Shown: piece by piece, positions 18,172 through 28,331 of the stretch
Layout: the number at the start of each line of letters is the position of its first letter
Position numbering within the stretch: the first letter of the stretch is position 1
Source: Streptococcaceae bacterium AM104-57
GTDB taxonomy: Bacteria > Bacillota > Bacilli > Lactobacillales > Streptococcaceae
Length of the DNA stretch: 64,000 nt
Direction: 5' to 3'
Assembly (NCBI GenBank): GCA_027659245.1
Contig: JAQDPW010000001.1
Span: forward strand, 62,001-126,000
Notes under the pieces: generated by a model
The model's database searches: none
What the model was told of the DNA's origin: nothing
What the model saw: the letters and a program-made list of their open reading frames with translations, nothing else
Made by a program: the position numbers and the translations under genes

Positions 18172-18200
18172 ATTATATAGAGAAATGTGTTTAATTTCAA
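18172..18200 (-). promoter_or_regulatory. Promoter for malA-malR
   Basis: On the minus strand, TTGAAA (18195-18200) and TATAAT (18172-18177) are 17 bp apart, about 33 bp before the malA ATG. No MalR-type palindrome is visible here, so malAR may not be repressed by MalR. Confidence 0.75.
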
Positions 18201-18322
18201 GTGGGGCAGGTACAATGCTGGTTGAAATTAGGCTTTTGCTTTAAATTGTTCACAAACAAGAAGCATAACCTCAGTAAGCTTTTATTTCTCATCAGATTAT
18301 CTAAGTAAGGACAAGTTTCAAA

Positions 18323-18364
18323 ATGAAAAAGGGTGGCGGGGGTATATTACCCCTTGTCGCCACC
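18323..18364 (-). terminator. Terminator of malXCD overlapping the malD stop codon
   Basis: On the minus strand GGTGGCG pairs with CGCCACC (plus-strand positions 18358-18364 and 18332-18338), with a GGGG/CCCC inner stem, followed by CTTTTT. The malD stop codon lies inside the loop region, so the last codons of malD form the 5' arm. Confidence 0.85.
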
Positions 18365-19189
18365 GCTTGTAAGTCCTGAAACGAAGTTCTTTTGCAAGAA
18401 GAAGAAAAGTGTACAGATTGGAAGAGCGATGAGGATAGCACCTGCTGAGAAGTAGGCAATTTTCAAGTTCTTCGCATTGCTAACGAAGGTTTGTAGACCA
18501 ACGGCAACTGTAAAGTATTCTTTCTCACGAAGCAAGAAACTAGAGAGGATGTAGTCTCCGAAAGGTCCCATGAAGGCCCAGAGTGCTTGTACCGCCACCA
18601 TTGGGCGAACAAGAGGGAGAACGATTTGCCAGAAGCGGCGGAAGTGTCCTGCACCATCAAGTTTTGCAGACTCATCAAGAGACATTGGCACGGTGTCAAA
18701 GTAACCTTTCATCAACCATGCATTCATAGGGATACCACCACCGACGTAGAGGAAGATGAGGAACCAGCTATGGTTAAGGGCATTCAACATGAGGGCCATA
18801 ACGAAGAAGGCAGTCAAAGCAGCCATTGTAGGCACCATTTGGATAATCAAGAAGAAGACCAAACTTTGTTTACGAGCCAAGAAGTTGTAACGGCTATAGG
18901 CATAACCAGCAAGTACGATAATACTTGTCTGAACAACCATAGTGATCAAAGCGATGATCAAAGTGTTGAGGTACCATGTGCCGTACAAGGTTTCTGTAAA
19001 GAGCCCTTTGAAGTTATCAAGACTAAAGTTGACATTGCTGTCGAGTTTAAAGGCCACAACGTTACCGGCCTTGAAGGCAGACATAATCGTGATTAAAAGA
19101 GGATAGATAATGATGATTGAAAGTCCGATCAAGTAGAGGTAAGTGAGGGTTTGAGTCAGTCTACGTTTTAGTTTGATTGAGTTATTCAT
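18347..19189 (-). CDS. malD: Maltodextrin ABC transporter permease MalD
   Basis: A 280-residue MalG-type inner permease with six hydrophobic segments and the EAA-loop region near [20 protein letters not shown]. It forms the membrane channel with MalC. The true start is the ATG at 19189 (MNNSIK), with a GGAGG site inside the malC 3' end; the frame stays open upstream to 19234 but that part overlaps malC. There is no ATPase gene in the locus. In pneumococci the shared ATPase MsmK energises this importer. Confidence 0.93.
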   Translation of the reverse strand: MNNSIKLKRRLTQTLTYLYLIGLSIIIIYPLLITIMSAFKAGNVVAFKLDSNVNFSLDNFKGLFTETLYGTWYLNTLIIALITMVVQTSIIVLAGYAYSRYNFLARKQSLVFFLIIQMVPTMAALTAFFVMALMLNALNHSWFLIFLYVGGGIPMNAWLMKGYFDTVPMSLDESAKLDGAGHFRRFWQIVLPLVRPMVAVQALWAFMGPFGDYILSSFLLREKEYFTVAVGLQTFVSNAKNLKIAYFSAGAILIALPICTLFFFLQKNFVSGLTSGGDKG

Positions 19190-19190
19190 C

Positions 19191-20480
19191 TTAGACGTCC
19201 TCCATATCAAATGCGTGTAGTTTCTTGAAGGCAATCATAGAAATAGAGATGACAATGATTGAAATAATCAAGGTAACGGCAGCTGCCATAGAGTATTGAG
19301 GAGCTGTACCAGTTGTCAAACGGTAGATCCATGAGATCAAGATATCGGTTGAACCAGCTCCCCCACCGACACTACCAGGCCCACCACCATTGAAGAGGTA
19401 CATGATAGAGAAGTTGTTGAAGTTGAAGGTGTATTGGCTAATCAAAGTAGGTGCCGCAACAGCCAAGATCATTGGGAAAGTGATGTTGCGGAATTTTTGC
19501 CAAGCGTTTGCACCGTCGATATAAGCCGCTTCATACAAGTCGTTTGGAATAGACTGTAGGATACCGAGAGTAAGGACATAGATATAAGGGAATCCAAGCC
19601 AACCTTGCATCATAATCAAGGCAACCTTAGTCCAAGTAGGGTCTGTTTTCCAAGGGATGAGTGCCCCGTCAAGGAATGGAAGAACCTTAGCAAAAAGTGG
19701 CAAAACTTGGGTGTTGATAGCACCGACACTATCGTTAAACATGTTTGAGAATGTCAAGATAGTGATGAAGGCTGGAACCGCCCAAGGCAGAAGGAAGATA
19801 ACACCAAAGATACGTTTCCCTTTGATGAACGGTTGGTTAGCAATAATAGCTGTGAAGATACCGATTACAATCTGTAAAGTTGATGCAGACAAAGCCCAGA
19901 TAATAGTCCAAGAAAGAACAGAACCGAAGGCTGAACGGAAGGTACTCAAGCTCCAGATATTTGTGAAGTTAGTCAATCCAACCCAGTCCAACAATTTATT
20001 TGGTGGTAAGTGTTGGAAATCGTAGTTAGTAAAGGCAATCATCAAGGTTACAATAACCGGGAAGATAATCGCAAATGTCATGGCAACGTAAGATGGGATA
20101 ATGAGCAAGTATGGGAATCCATTTTCATAGATACCTTTAATCATATCCTTAAGTGTCAATGGGACAGGGATGCCATTATTGATACGTTTTGCAATAGTGT
20201 GAGCGTCTTTAATATTGAGAATATAAAAGGCTAGATAAACGATTACAAAAATAGAGTGAAATGCACCACGAATCAACATAAAGAGGGAGTTATCACGGCC
20301 AGGTTTTTCCCCAAGTGTGATCAAGTTGCTCAATTCAGGTGCTGCAAGTACTATAAAATAGAGGACAAAAGCTAATGTTACAGCAAGGAAGATAAAACCT
20401 TTGGCTTTTTGTTTGTTATAGATTTGCCCCAACCCAGGAATCAATGAAAGCAAGGCTGCTTTTCTTGGTTGTTGTTCCAT
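19191..20480 (-). CDS. malC: Maltodextrin ABC transporter permease MalC
   Basis: A 429-residue MalF-type permease. It has an N-terminal extension with extra hydrophobic segments, then the conserved permease core with the EAA loop near [21 protein letters not shown]. The ATG at 20480 (MEQQP) is preceded by AAAGGAGC and is preferred to the ATG at 20495. It lies one base from malD and downstream of malX, separated by a hairpin. Confidence 0.93.
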   Translation of the reverse strand: MEQQPRKAALLSLIPGLGQIYNKQKAKGFIFLAVTLAFVLYFIVLAAPELSNLITLGEKPGRDNSLFMLIRGAFHSIFVIVYLAFYILNIKDAHTIAKRINNGIPVPLTLKDMIKGIYENGFPYLLIIPSYVAMTFAIIFPVIVTLMIAFTNYDFQHLPPNKLLDWVGLTNFTNIWSLSTFRSAFGSVLSWTIIWALSASTLQIVIGIFTAIIANQPFIKGKRIFGVIFLLPWAVPAFITILTFSNMFNDSVGAINTQVLPLFAKVLPFLDGALIPWKTDPTWTKVALIMMQGWLGFPYIYVLTLGILQSIPNDLYEAAYIDGANAWQKFRNITFPMILAVAAPTLISQYTFNFNNFSIMYLFNGGGPGSVGGGAGSTDILISWIYRLTTGTAPQYSMAAAVTLIISIIVISISMIAFKKLHAFDMEDV

Positions 20481-20531
20481 GAGTGCTCCTTTCATAAGAT
20501 GTGAACGTCAAGCTGAGTTCTGTTAATATCT

Positions 20532-20567
20532 AAAAATCAAGGGGGATAAGTTTTAAATCCCCCTTGA
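20532..20567 (-). terminator. Intercistronic hairpin between malX and malC
   Basis: TCAAGGGGGAT (20537-20547) and ATCCCCCTTGA (20557-20567) form an 11-bp perfect stem. On the minus strand it is followed by TTTTT. It probably acts as a partial terminator or 3' stabiliser so that the binding protein MalX is made in excess over MalCD. Confidence 0.75.
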
Positions 20568-20576
20568 ATCAATCAA

Positions 20577-21845
20577 TTAGTTACCAAATTTTTGTTGGAT
20601 TGTTTCTTTGATCAATGTTACAGCATCATTAGCAGCTGTTTTAGCATCTTTCTTACCACTTACAGCATCAAAGAGCATTGTTTTAGCTGGATCCCAAACT
20701 GTTGACATTTGAGAGATGTTTGGCATTGGTTGAGCATTTTGGAACTGTTTGATAACAGCAGTAGTCAACTCATCATTTTTACCTTCAGCGTAAGTACGAG
20801 CTTCAGTGTTAGCTGGGATTTCGTTTGTTGCATCGTAGAATGCTTTTTGTTGGTCAGTTGAAACAAGGAAGTCTACGAATTTTTGAGCTCCTTCAAGGTT
20901 CTTAGTGCTTGATGGGATGATCCAAGCTTTACCACCACCAAAGGCTGCGTAGTTTTTACCATTTGGAAGAGTTGGGATAGTTGCAACACCGTAGTTTACT
21001 TTAGCATCTTTGAATGCTTGAGCTTTCCAAGGTCCATCAATGATAGCAGCTGTTTTACCTTCTTGGAATTGAGTTTGGATCAAGTTTCCAGCACCTTCAG
21101 TATCTTGCATACCTTTAGGCCATTTGTCATACCAAGTTTTAGCGTAGTTGATACCTGCAATAGCACCATCGTTAGCAAGACCAATATCTTTAGGGTCTTT
21201 ACCGTTTTGTCCAAACACGTAGGCACCATTACCAGCAAGAAGTCCATATGCGTAGTAGAAGTTAGTCCAGTCAGCTAGGAAAGCAGTAGTTTTTCCGTCT
21301 TCACCAGCGAAGGCATATTTGCTATCTTTAGCAAGTTCTTCCAAGTCAGCAAATGTTTTAGGAGCTTCTTTTACCAAGTCTTTGTTGTAGTACATAACAA
21401 GTGACTCGATAACGGCTGGAGCCCCATAAACTTTACCACCAACAGTTACAAGAGATTTAGTAGTATCGTCTGTTTTAGCACCGTCACTCAAAGTTACTTC
21501 TGAAAGTTGTCCGTCAGTACCAAGGCTACCTACACGGTCGTATGGTGCCATCATGACGTCAGCAGCTTTACCTGATTGGTTATCAAGTGAAAGATTGTCA
21601 AGTCCACCTAATTGGTCACCTGTTTTAATAGTCACTTTTACGCCAGCTTCTTTTTCGTAAGCTTTGGCAGCTGATTCTGCAAAAGCTTTGTATTGGTCCT
21701 CAACGTAAAGAGTGATTTCTTTCGCTTCAGATGAACCAGCATCAGCAGCTTTTTCAGCAGGTTTGCTTCCGCAAGCTACCAAAAGCAAGCTAGCAAGTGT
21801 AGCAGTTCCAAGCACAGCTGCGCTCTTCATGAATTTAGTTGACAT
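20577..21845 (-). CDS. malX: Maltodextrin-binding lipoprotein MalX
   Basis: A 422-residue extracytoplasmic solute-binding protein (family 1). The signal peptide ends at a lipobox LLVAC (Cys25), followed by an Ala/Lys/Glu-rich linker and the two-lobed binding domain; GGKAWIIPSSTKN is typical of the maltose-binding protein family. It captures maltodextrins for MalCD. It is first in the malXCD operon and divergently oriented to malQ-malP. Confidence 0.95.
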   Translation of the reverse strand: MSTKFMKSAAVLGTATLASLLLVACGSKPAEKAADAGSSEAKEITLYVEDQYKAFAESAAKAYEKEAGVKVTIKTGDQLGGLDNLSLDNQSGKAADVMMAPYDRVGSLGTDGQLSEVTLSDGAKTDDTTKSLVTVGGKVYGAPAVIESLVMYYNKDLVKEAPKTFADLEELAKDSKYAFAGEDGKTTAFLADWTNFYYAYGLLAGNGAYVFGQNGKDPKDIGLANDGAIAGINYAKTWYDKWPKGMQDTEGAGNLIQTQFQEGKTAAIIDGPWKAQAFKDAKVNYGVATIPTLPNGKNYAAFGGGKAWIIPSSTKNLEGAQKFVDFLVSTDQQKAFYDATNEIPANTEARTYAEGKNDELTTAVIKQFQNAQPMPNISQMSTVWDPAKTMLFDAVSGKKDAKTAANDAVTLIKETIQQKFGN

Positions 21846-21885
21846 AATGTATTCCTCCTAAAGAATAACAAATTTTGATTCCGAG

Positions 21886-21949
21886 GAAACGCAAACGTTT
21901 TCTCTTATGAACTTAGTATAGCACAAACAGAAAACGGTTGCAAGCGTTT
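21886..21949 (-). promoter_or_regulatory. malX promoter with two MalR/CcpA-like operators
   Basis: On the minus strand, -35 TTGCAA (21938-21943) and an extended -10 TGCTATACT (hexamer 21915-21920) are 17 bp apart. A LacI-type palindrome AAACG-8-CGTTT (21932-21949) covers the -35, and a second one around CGCAAACGTTT (about 21886-21902) lies just downstream of the start. Both fit MalR binding; the first also resembles a catabolite-control (cre) site. The central part of the divergent region (about 21950-22160) is AT-rich, with one further weak half-site (AAACGATTGCAT near 22060). Confidence 0.8.
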
Positions 21950-22167
21950 TTTGAAAATTTTTTTAAAAAGCATGTAACTGAATAATTCCTAAAATTGGTT
22001 ATATAATAGGAAGAAAAAGGTGAAATCATATAAATTTCAATTCAAAAATAATTGAGGGAAAACGATTGCATAGTTTGTAGATATTTTTGTAGATGTGAAA
22101 AATAAGAATATAGTTTTATAGCAAAGCTATAACGACAAATAATTTGAAAAAGATTTTGTTGAAACGC

Positions 22168-22218
22168 TTGCATTTATTTTAGAAATGGGTTATACTTTAG
22201 TTAGCGCAAACGTTTGCG
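22168..22218 (+). promoter_or_regulatory. malQ-malP promoter with palindromic operator
   Basis: -35 TTGCAT (22168-22173) and -10 TATACT (22191-22196) are 17 bp apart. A perfect 14-bp palindrome CGCAAACGTTTGCG (22205-22218) sits at the start point, and AAACGCTTGC overlaps the -35. These are good MalR targets, matching those at malX. Confidence 0.85.
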
Positions 22219-22264
22219 TTCGTAAAAATGTAATATCTAACTATAAACACATGAGGTGCTTATT

Positions 22265-23782
22265 ATGAAAAAACGTCAAAGTGGTGTGTTGATGCACATC
22301 TCTTCTCTCCCAGGAGCCTACGGAATCGGATCATTTGGTCAAAGTGCTTACGACTTCGTTGATTTCTTGATTCGCACAAAACAACGTTACTGGCAGATCC
22401 TTCCATTAGGAACAACTAGTTACGGAGATTCTCCTTACCAATCTTTCTCAGCCTTCGCAGGGAACACTCATTTTATCGATTTAGATATCTTGGTGGAACA
22501 AGGCTTGTTGCAAGCAAGTGATCTTGAAGGAGTTGACTTTGGTAGCGATGCATCTGAAGTTGACTATGCGAAAATCTACTATGCACGTCGTCCTCTTTTA
22601 GAAAAAGCTGTGAAACGTTTCTTGGAAGTAGGAAATGTTAAAGATTTTGAGAAATTTGTTCAAGAAAACCAATCATGGCTTGAACTCTTTGCTGAGTATA
22701 TGGCTATCAAAGAGCATTTTGATAATCTTGCTTGGACTGAGTGGCCAGATGCAGATGCTCGTGCTCGTAAAGCTTCAGCACTTGAAAGCTACCGTGAGCA
22801 ATTGGCAGATAAGTTGGTTTACCACCGTGTGACTCAATACTTCTTCTTCCAACAATGGTTGAAATTGAAAACCTACGCTAACGACAACCACATCGAAATC
22901 GTTGGGGACATGCCAATCTACGTAGCGGAAGATTCAAGCGATATGTGGGCAAATCCACATCTCTTCAAGACAGATGTCAACGGTAAAGCAACTTGCATCG
23001 CAGGATGCCCACCAGATGAGTTTTCTGCAACTGGTCAGCTTTGGGGGAACCCAATCTATGACTGGGAAGCAATGGACAAAGACGGCTACAAATGGTGGAT
23101 TGAACGCTTGCGTGAAAGCTTCAAAATCTACGATATCGTTCGTATCGACCACTTCCGTGGCTTCGAATCTTACTGGGAAATCCCTGCTGGTTCCGATACA
23201 GCAGCACCTGGTGAGTGGGTGAAAGGTCCAGGCTACAAGCTTTTTGCAGCCGTTAAGGAAGAACTTGGTGAGCTAAACATCATCGCAGAAGACCTTGGTT
23301 TCATGACAGACGAAGTTATCGAATTGCGTGAACGTACTGGCTTCCCAGGAATGAAAATTCTTCAATTTGCCTTCAACCCAGAAGACGAAAGCATCGATAG
23401 TCCACACTTGGCACCTGCTAACTCAGTAATGTACACAGGAACACACGATAACAATACGGTCCTTGGTTGGTACCGTAACGAGATCGATGATGCGACTCGT
23501 GAGTACATGGCTCGCTACACTAACCGTAAAGAATACGAAACAGTTCCACACGCTATGCTTCGTACAGTCTTTTCATCAGTTAGCTTTATGGCAATTGCAA
23601 CTATGCAAGATTTGCTAGAATTGGATGAGACAGCTCGTATGAACTTCCCATCTACTCTTGGTGGAAACTGGTCTTGGCGTATGACTGAAGAACAATTGAC
23701 ACCAGCTGTCGAGGAAGGTTTGCTTGACTTGACAACAATCTATCGCCGAATCAATGAAAATTTGGTAGAATTAAAGAAATAA
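22265..23782 (+). CDS. malQ: 4-alpha-glucanotransferase (amylomaltase)
   Basis: A GH77 disproportionating enzyme (505 residues) that transfers maltodextrin segments and releases glucose, working with MalP to break down imported maltodextrins. The start [17 protein letters not shown], the [17 protein letters not shown] stretch with the catalytic Asp, and [13 protein letters not shown] with the acid Glu are all present, as is YTGTHDNNT. The ATG at 22265 follows GAGGTG; an upstream GTG at 22256 is unlikely. It lies 25 bp before malP. Confidence 0.95.
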   Translation: MKKRQSGVLMHISSLPGAYGIGSFGQSAYDFVDFLIRTKQRYWQILPLGTTSYGDSPYQSFSAFAGNTHFIDLDILVEQGLLQASDLEGVDFGSDASEVDYAKIYYARRPLLEKAVKRFLEVGNVKDFEKFVQENQSWLELFAEYMAIKEHFDNLAWTEWPDADARARKASALESYREQLADKLVYHRVTQYFFFQQWLKLKTYANDNHIEIVGDMPIYVAEDSSDMWANPHLFKTDVNGKATCIAGCPPDEFSATGQLWGNPIYDWEAMDKDGYKWWIERLRESFKIYDIVRIDHFRGFESYWEIPAGSDTAAPGEWVKGPGYKLFAAVKEELGELNIIAEDLGFMTDEVIELRERTGFPGMKILQFAFNPEDESIDSPHLAPANSVMYTGTHDNNTVLGWYRNEIDDATREYMARYTNRKEYETVPHAMLRTVFSSVSFMAIATMQDLLELDETARMNFPSTLGGNWSWRMTEEQLTPAVEEGLLDLTTIYRRINENLVELKK

Positions 23783-23807
23783 TACAATAATCAGGAGACA
23801 ACTAAAC

Positions 23808-26066
23808 ATGTTATCACTACAAGAATTTGTACAAAATCGTTACAATAAAACCATTGCAGAATGTAGCAATGAAGAGCTTTACCTTGCTCTTCTTAACTAC
23901 AGCAAACTTGCAAGCAGCCAAAAACCAGTCAACACTGGTAAAAAGAAAGTTTACTATATCTCAGCTGAGTTCTTGATTGGTAAACTCTTGTCAAACAACT
24001 TGATCAACCTTGGTCTTTACGACGATGTTAAAAAAGAACTTGCAGCTGCAGGTAAAGACTTGATCGAAGTCGAAGAAGTAGAATTGGAACCATCACTTGG
24101 TAATGGTGGTTTGGGACGTTTGGCAGCCTGCTTTATCGACTCAATCGCTACACTTGGTTTGAATGGTGACGGTGTTGGTTTGAACTACCACTTCGGTCTT
24201 TTCCAACAAGTGCTTAAAAACAACCAACAAGAAACGATTCCTAATGCTTGGTTGACTGACCAAAACTGGTTGGTTCGCTCAAGTCGTAGCTACCAAGTAC
24301 CATTTGCAGACTTTACTTTGACATCAACTCTTTACGATATTGATGTTACTGGTTATGAAACAGCAACTAAAAACCGTTTGCGTTTGTTCGACTTGGATTC
24401 AGTTGATTCTTCAATCATTCAAGATGGTATCAACTTTGATAAGACAGATATCGCTCACAACTTGACTCTTTTCCTTTACCCAGACGATAGCGATAAACAA
24501 GGTGAATTGCTCCGTATCTTCCAACAATACTTCATGGTTTCAAACGGTGCGCAATTGATCATCGATGAAGCGATCGAAAAAGGCAGCAACTTGCACGACC
24601 TTGCTGACTACGCAGTTGTACAAATCAACGATACTCACCCATCAATGGTTATTCCTGAATTGATCCGTCTTTTGACTGAACGTGGTATCGAACTTGATGA
24701 AGCAATTTCAATCGTTCGTAGCATGACTGCTTACACAAACCACACAATCCTTGCTGAAGCCCTTGAAAAATGGCCTCTTGAATTCTTGGAAGAAGTGGTT
24801 CCTCACTTGGTACCAATCATCAAGGAATTGGACCGTCGTGTTAAAGCAGAATACAAAGACCCAGCTGTTCAAATCATCGATGAGAGCGGACGTGTTCACA
24901 TGGCTCACATGGATATCCACTACGGATACAGCGTAAACGGGGTTGCGGCTCTTCACACTGAAATCTTGAAGAACTCAGAGTTGAAAGCCTTCTACGACAT
25001 CTACCCAGAAAAATTCAACAACAAAACAAACGGTATTACTTTCCGTCGTTGGCTCATGCATGCTAACCCAAGATTGTCTCACTACTTAGATGAGATTCTT
25101 GGAGATGGTTGGCACCATGAAGCAGATGAGCTTGAAAAACTCTTGTCTTATGAAGATAAAGTAGCTGTAAAAGAAAAATTGGAAAGCATCAAGGCTCACA
25201 ACAAACGTAAATTGGCTCGTCACTTGAAAGAGCACCAAGGTGTGGAAATCAATCCAAACTCTATCTTTGACATCCAAATCAAACGTCTTCACGAGTACAA
25301 ACGTCAACAAATGAACGCTTTGTATGTAATCCACAAATACTTGGACATCAAGGCTGGTAACATCCCTGCTCGTCCAATCACAGTATTCTTTGGTGGTAAA
25401 GCAGCTCCTGCCTACACTATCGCTCAAGACATCATCCACTTGATCCTTTGCTTGTCAGAAGTGATTGCAAACGACCCAGCAGTAGCTCCACACTTGCAAG
25501 TAGTTATGGTTGAAAACTACAACGTTACTGCAGCAAGCTTCTTGATCCCAGCATGTGATATCTCAGAACAAATCTCACTTGCTTCTAAAGAAGCTTCAGG
25601 TACTGGTAACATGAAATTCATGTTGAACGGAGCTTTGACTCTTGGTACTATGGACGGTGCTAACGTGGAAATCGCTGAGTTGGTTGGCGATGAAAACATC
25701 TATATCTTCGGTGAAGATTCAGAAACTGTTATCGACCTTTACGCGAAATCAGGTTACAAATCAAGCGAATTCTACGCTCGTGAAGCTATCAAACCATTGG
25801 TTGACTTTATCGTGAGCGATGCGGTTCTTGCAGTTGGTAAGATTGAACGCTTGGAACGTCTTTATAACGAATTGATCAATAAAGACTGGTTCATGACTCT
25901 TCTTGACTTGGAAGACTACATCAAGGTTAAAGAGCAAATGCTTGCTGACTACGAAAACCGTGATGCATGGTTGGATAAAGTCATCGTTAACATTTCTAAA
26001 GCAGGATTCTTCTCATCTGACCGTACAATCGCTCAGTATAATGAAGATATCTGGCACTTGAACTAA
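23808..26066 (+). CDS. malP: Maltodextrin/glycogen phosphorylase
   Basis: A 752-residue GT35 alpha-glucan phosphorylase that releases glucose-1-phosphate from maltodextrins. The pyridoxal-phosphate lysine lies in [10 protein letters not shown] near residue 600, and the N-terminal [19 protein letters not shown] motif is intact. The length is that of the short bacterial maltodextrin type. AGGAGA precedes the ATG. It is co-transcribed with malQ and ends at a strong terminator. Confidence 0.95.
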   Translation: MLSLQEFVQNRYNKTIAECSNEELYLALLNYSKLASSQKPVNTGKKKVYYISAEFLIGKLLSNNLINLGLYDDVKKELAAAGKDLIEVEEVELEPSLGNGGLGRLAACFIDSIATLGLNGDGVGLNYHFGLFQQVLKNNQQETIPNAWLTDQNWLVRSSRSYQVPFADFTLTSTLYDIDVTGYETATKNRLRLFDLDSVDSSIIQDGINFDKTDIAHNLTLFLYPDDSDKQGELLRIFQQYFMVSNGAQLIIDEAIEKGSNLHDLADYAVVQINDTHPSMVIPELIRLLTERGIELDEAISIVRSMTAYTNHTILAEALEKWPLEFLEEVVPHLVPIIKELDRRVKAEYKDPAVQIIDESGRVHMAHMDIHYGYSVNGVAALHTEILKNSELKAFYDIYPEKFNNKTNGITFRRWLMHANPRLSHYLDEILGDGWHHEADELEKLLSYEDKVAVKEKLESIKAHNKRKLARHLKEHQGVEINPNSIFDIQIKRLHEYKRQQMNALYVIHKYLDIKAGNIPARPITVFFGGKAAPAYTIAQDIIHLILCLSEVIANDPAVAPHLQVVMVENYNVTAASFLIPACDISEQISLASKEASGTGNMKFMLNGALTLGTMDGANVEIAELVGDENIYIFGEDSETVIDLYAKSGYKSSEFYAREAIKPLVDFIVSDAVLAVGKIERLERLYNELINKDWFMTLLDLEDYIKVKEQMLADYENRDAWLDKVIVNISKAGFFSSDRTIAQYNEDIWHLN

Positions 26067-26100
26067 GATATACAATTTAATAGTTATTACACTATCTAGC

Positions 26101-26135
26101 AAAAAAGCGAGTTTCAATTGAAATTCGCTTTTTTT
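26101..26135 (+). terminator. Terminator of malQP
   Basis: AGCGAGTTTC pairs with GAAATTCGCT (26106-26129, one G-T pair), with A-tract before and TTTTTTT after. Nothing more is evident in the following 150 bp except a degenerate inverted repeat with CTAAGAA/TTCTTAG ends near 26224-26270. Confidence 0.9.
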
Positions 26136-26286
26136 GAATGTTGTGGATTTGAGGTTGACTGGTCTCAAAAGAAAAAATAATCTGTCAATAATTTCTAGAC
26201 TTAAAAATCAGACCTAGAGAACACTAAGAAGGCTGATTGTACTACCTTTAAGCCTCAGGTTTTTCTTAGTTGTTACCTCAAATTTC

Positions 26287-26315
26287 TTGTATTCGTTTAC
26301 ATACAGTATTATAAT
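26287..26315 (+). promoter_or_regulatory. Promoter for the 68-aa ORF
   Basis: TTGTAT (26287-26292) and TATAAT (26310-26315) are 17 bp apart, about 31 bp before the ATG. Confidence 0.65.
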
Positions 26316-26345
26316 AGTATTGTAGCAAGGAAAGAGGGTGTTTTT

Positions 26346-26552
26346 ATGTGGAAAAAATATTTTTCAAAATATAAATGGACTGATTTATTTTGGATTCTTT
26401 TTGTAATTTGGTCATGCCTTTATACGGGTAATAGTTCTTCGATTCCACTGACTCATCAAGAAATCTCTTTTCATGGATGTTGTTATGGGGCATCACTTGC
26501 CTTATATCACTTACTATTCATTGATAAGTTTGTTATCTTGAATCGAAAATAA
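26346..26552 (+). CDS. Hypothetical small membrane protein (68 aa)
   Basis: 68 residues with two hydrophobic stretches (about 12-27 and 46-64) separated by a loop with a Cys-Cys pair. It has a good promoter and an AAGGAAAGAGGG ribosome region, which support real expression. I recognise no family. It stands alone just before two RUP copies. Confidence 0.5.
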   Translation: MWKKYFSKYKWTDLFWILFVIWSCLYTGNSSSIPLTHQEISFHGCCYGASLALYHLLFIDKFVILNRK

Positions 26553-26621
26553 AGATTAGAACTATGCTTGACTGTGTGCTTTTATGATTGATTTTGGAGG
26601 GAAGATTTTGTCTCTGTTATT

Positions 26622-26728
26622 TATAGTGGATTGAAATAAGATATGAACAAAGAGGTTAGGAAAGTCAAATTAATTTCTAAAAATGTTTTAGAATCCGTAG
26701 CGTACTATTCTGGATTCAATCCACTATA
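26622..26728. repeat. RUP element (copy 2)
   Basis: A 107-bp unit with ends TATAGTGGATTGAA and TTCAATCCACTATA, in the same orientation as copy 3. An open frame running through this and the next 130 bp is a by-product of the repeat. The 123 bp between copies 2 and 3 (26729-26851) is AT-rich with no recognisable gene or hairpin. Confidence 0.9.
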
Positions 26729-26851
26729 TTATTTTAAATTTATCTATTTTATACAAGATCTATTCTTTGAGGCGGGAGAAATCGAAATACTTGATTTATA
26801 CGGCCTATATCATATTTGGGGTAAATGTAATATATGGTATTCAATGGTTAT

Positions 26852-26958
26852 TATAGTAGTTTGAAATAAGATGTGAACAAAGCGATTGGGAAAGTAAAAT
26901 TTATTTCTATAAATGTTTTAGCAATCGTAACGTACTATTCTAGAATCAATCCACTATA
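26852..26958. repeat. RUP element (copy 3)
   Basis: A 107-bp unit beginning TATAGTAGTTTGAAATAAGA and ending ATCAATCCACTATA, with more changes in its termini than copy 2. The two copies are direct repeats 123 bp apart, between the small ORF and rlmA. Confidence 0.9.
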
Positions 26959-27013
26959 AAAGCTTTAAATGTTTTAGGCTTTTGGGATAGATAGTTTAAA
27001 AATTGAAATTTAA

Positions 27014-27046
27014 AACCGCAGATCTTCTTGAAATGCGGTTTTTTGT
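27014..27046. terminator. Terminator at the rlmA 3' end
   Basis: AACCGCA (27014-27020) pairs with TGCGGTT (27034-27040). There is a T-run on the plus side and a shorter TTTTAAATTT on the minus side, so it may work in both directions. Confidence 0.7.
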
Positions 27047-27051
27047 GTCAA

Positions 27052-27900
27052 TTATAGTACTTTCCCAACCAGAATCTCAGCCTCAATGGTAATCTCTGTC
27101 AGTTGGCTCCAATCAATCTTGCTTTGGTCAACGTGAAAGAGGAGGGGAGTCATGCTGAGTAAAGCTTGTCTTTGCTCTGCTGTAATGGATTTGGTCAGGG
27201 AAGCAGTCTGACTAGATTGGATGCTGAAGTGTTCTTGGAAATGATTTTTGATATCTTGGTTGGAATAGTCCTTGGTTGTCAGCTGGTCTTGTATCTTCTG
27301 ACGGATTTCCTTGAGGTGATTTTTAGTTGGAATAACCTTTATCAAGATACCGTCTTTGGATAAAACGCGACGAAATTCTCCGTAATTGGCAGGAGAAAAG
27401 ATATCAAGTAAGATATCCATGCTAGCGTCTTTTATAGGAAGACGAGCTAAGTCACCAACGAACCAGTTGACTGCCCAGTTTGGTTCACTCTTGGCAGCGA
27501 TTTGGACTGAATCTTTGGAGATGTCAAAGGCATAGAAAGTTTTTTCAGAGTGACTTTCTTGTAGTTTGCGAGAATAGAATCCTTCACCACAACCGATATC
27601 TAAGACTGTGGTGCTAGTTTCTGAATTTGCTAACAAGTCAGATACAGAATCTAAAATAGCCTGATAAAAGCCAGCTTCTAGGATTTGTTGCCGGTTTTGA
27701 AAGTTTTCCTTGTCGTAGTTGGCAGATTGCTTAATTTGAGGTGCCAGATTGACATAGCCGAATTTCGCCAAGTCAAAAGAATGAAGGTTGCAGCACTTGA
27801 AACTAGTCTCTAGCAGAGTCAGATTTTCTTGACAGATAGGACAGGCAAAGGCAGTCGCAGAAGCAAAACGCTGAAGTTTGGGTTTGAGATTTGTATTCAT
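27052..27900 (-). CDS. rlmA: 23S rRNA (guanine-N1) methyltransferase RlmA-type
   Basis: A 282-residue SAM-dependent methyltransferase. The N-terminal zinc-binding part has FACPIC and a downstream CCNLH set (about residues 18-40), and the SAM-binding motif VLDIGCGEGF is near residue 98. RlmA enzymes methylate G745 or G748 of 23S rRNA; in Gram-positives the RlmAII type acts on G748 in the macrolide-binding tunnel, and its loss affects telithromycin sensitivity. Which of the two positions applies is inferred from phylogeny, not visible here. It is monocistronic. Confidence 0.88.
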   Translation of the reverse strand: MNTNLKPKLQRFASATAFACPICQENLTLLETSFKCCNLHSFDLAKFGYVNLAPQIKQSANYDKENFQNRQQILEAGFYQAILDSVSDLLANSETSTTVLDIGCGEGFYSRKLQESHSEKTFYAFDISKDSVQIAAKSEPNWAVNWFVGDLARLPIKDASMDILLDIFSPANYGEFRRVLSKDGILIKVIPTKNHLKEIRQKIQDQLTTKDYSNQDIKNHFQEHFSIQSSQTASLTKSITAEQRQALLSMTPLLFHVDQSKIDWSQLTEITIEAEILVGKVL

Positions 27901-28051
27901 AGTTTAAGTGTATCAAAAGAGGCAAATGAAAGCAACTTTAGGAATAAGTAGATGGGAGATTCAGTAGAAATAAAACTAATTCTCCAATTTATGGAATGAA
28001 ATTGCTTTTATATCTAAATTGCTATATAATAATGATAAGGAGGAAATAAGT

Positions 28052-28330
28052 ATGTTAAAAGAAGTATTAAGCGTCGCAAAAGTTGCGAAAAAATCATCAC
28101 TCTTTTTGGGTGGTGTCGCATTTGGTACCCTTGGCTTGAAAATCTTAGCAAGTAAGGAAGCTAAAAAAGGTTATTCTAAAGCTTTAGCTAAGGCTTACAA
28201 GTTGAAAGACGAGCTAGATGCATCTGTTTCTGTTGTGAAGCAACATGGAGACGATGTCTTGCAAGATGCCAAATATTTGTACGAGCAAGAGAAAAAAGAA
28301 GAGCAATTAGATAGCCTTATAGGAGAATAA
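28052..28330 (+). CDS. Small DUF6110-type protein preceding a metal ATPase
   Basis: 92 residues: a short N-terminal helix, one hydrophobic stretch (about 16-33, SLFLGGVAFGTLGLKIL), and a long charged helical tail. The ATG at 28052 follows AAGGAGGAAAT. Its stop codon is one base from the next gene. Proteins of this kind (I believe DUF6110) are regularly encoded just before heavy-metal P-type ATPases in Firmicutes, which suggests an accessory subunit or regulator, though this is not proven. Confidence 0.75.
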   Translation: MLKEVLSVAKVAKKSSLFLGGVAFGTLGLKILASKEAKKGYSKALAKAYKLKDELDASVSVVKQHGDDVLQDAKYLYEQEKKEEQLDSLIGE

Positions 28331-28331
28331 T

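Noticed and set aside
26643-26864. 73-codon open frame
   Set aside because: It runs from inside RUP copy 2 into the spacer and to copy 3. Its start and composition come from the repeat and it has no good ribosome site.
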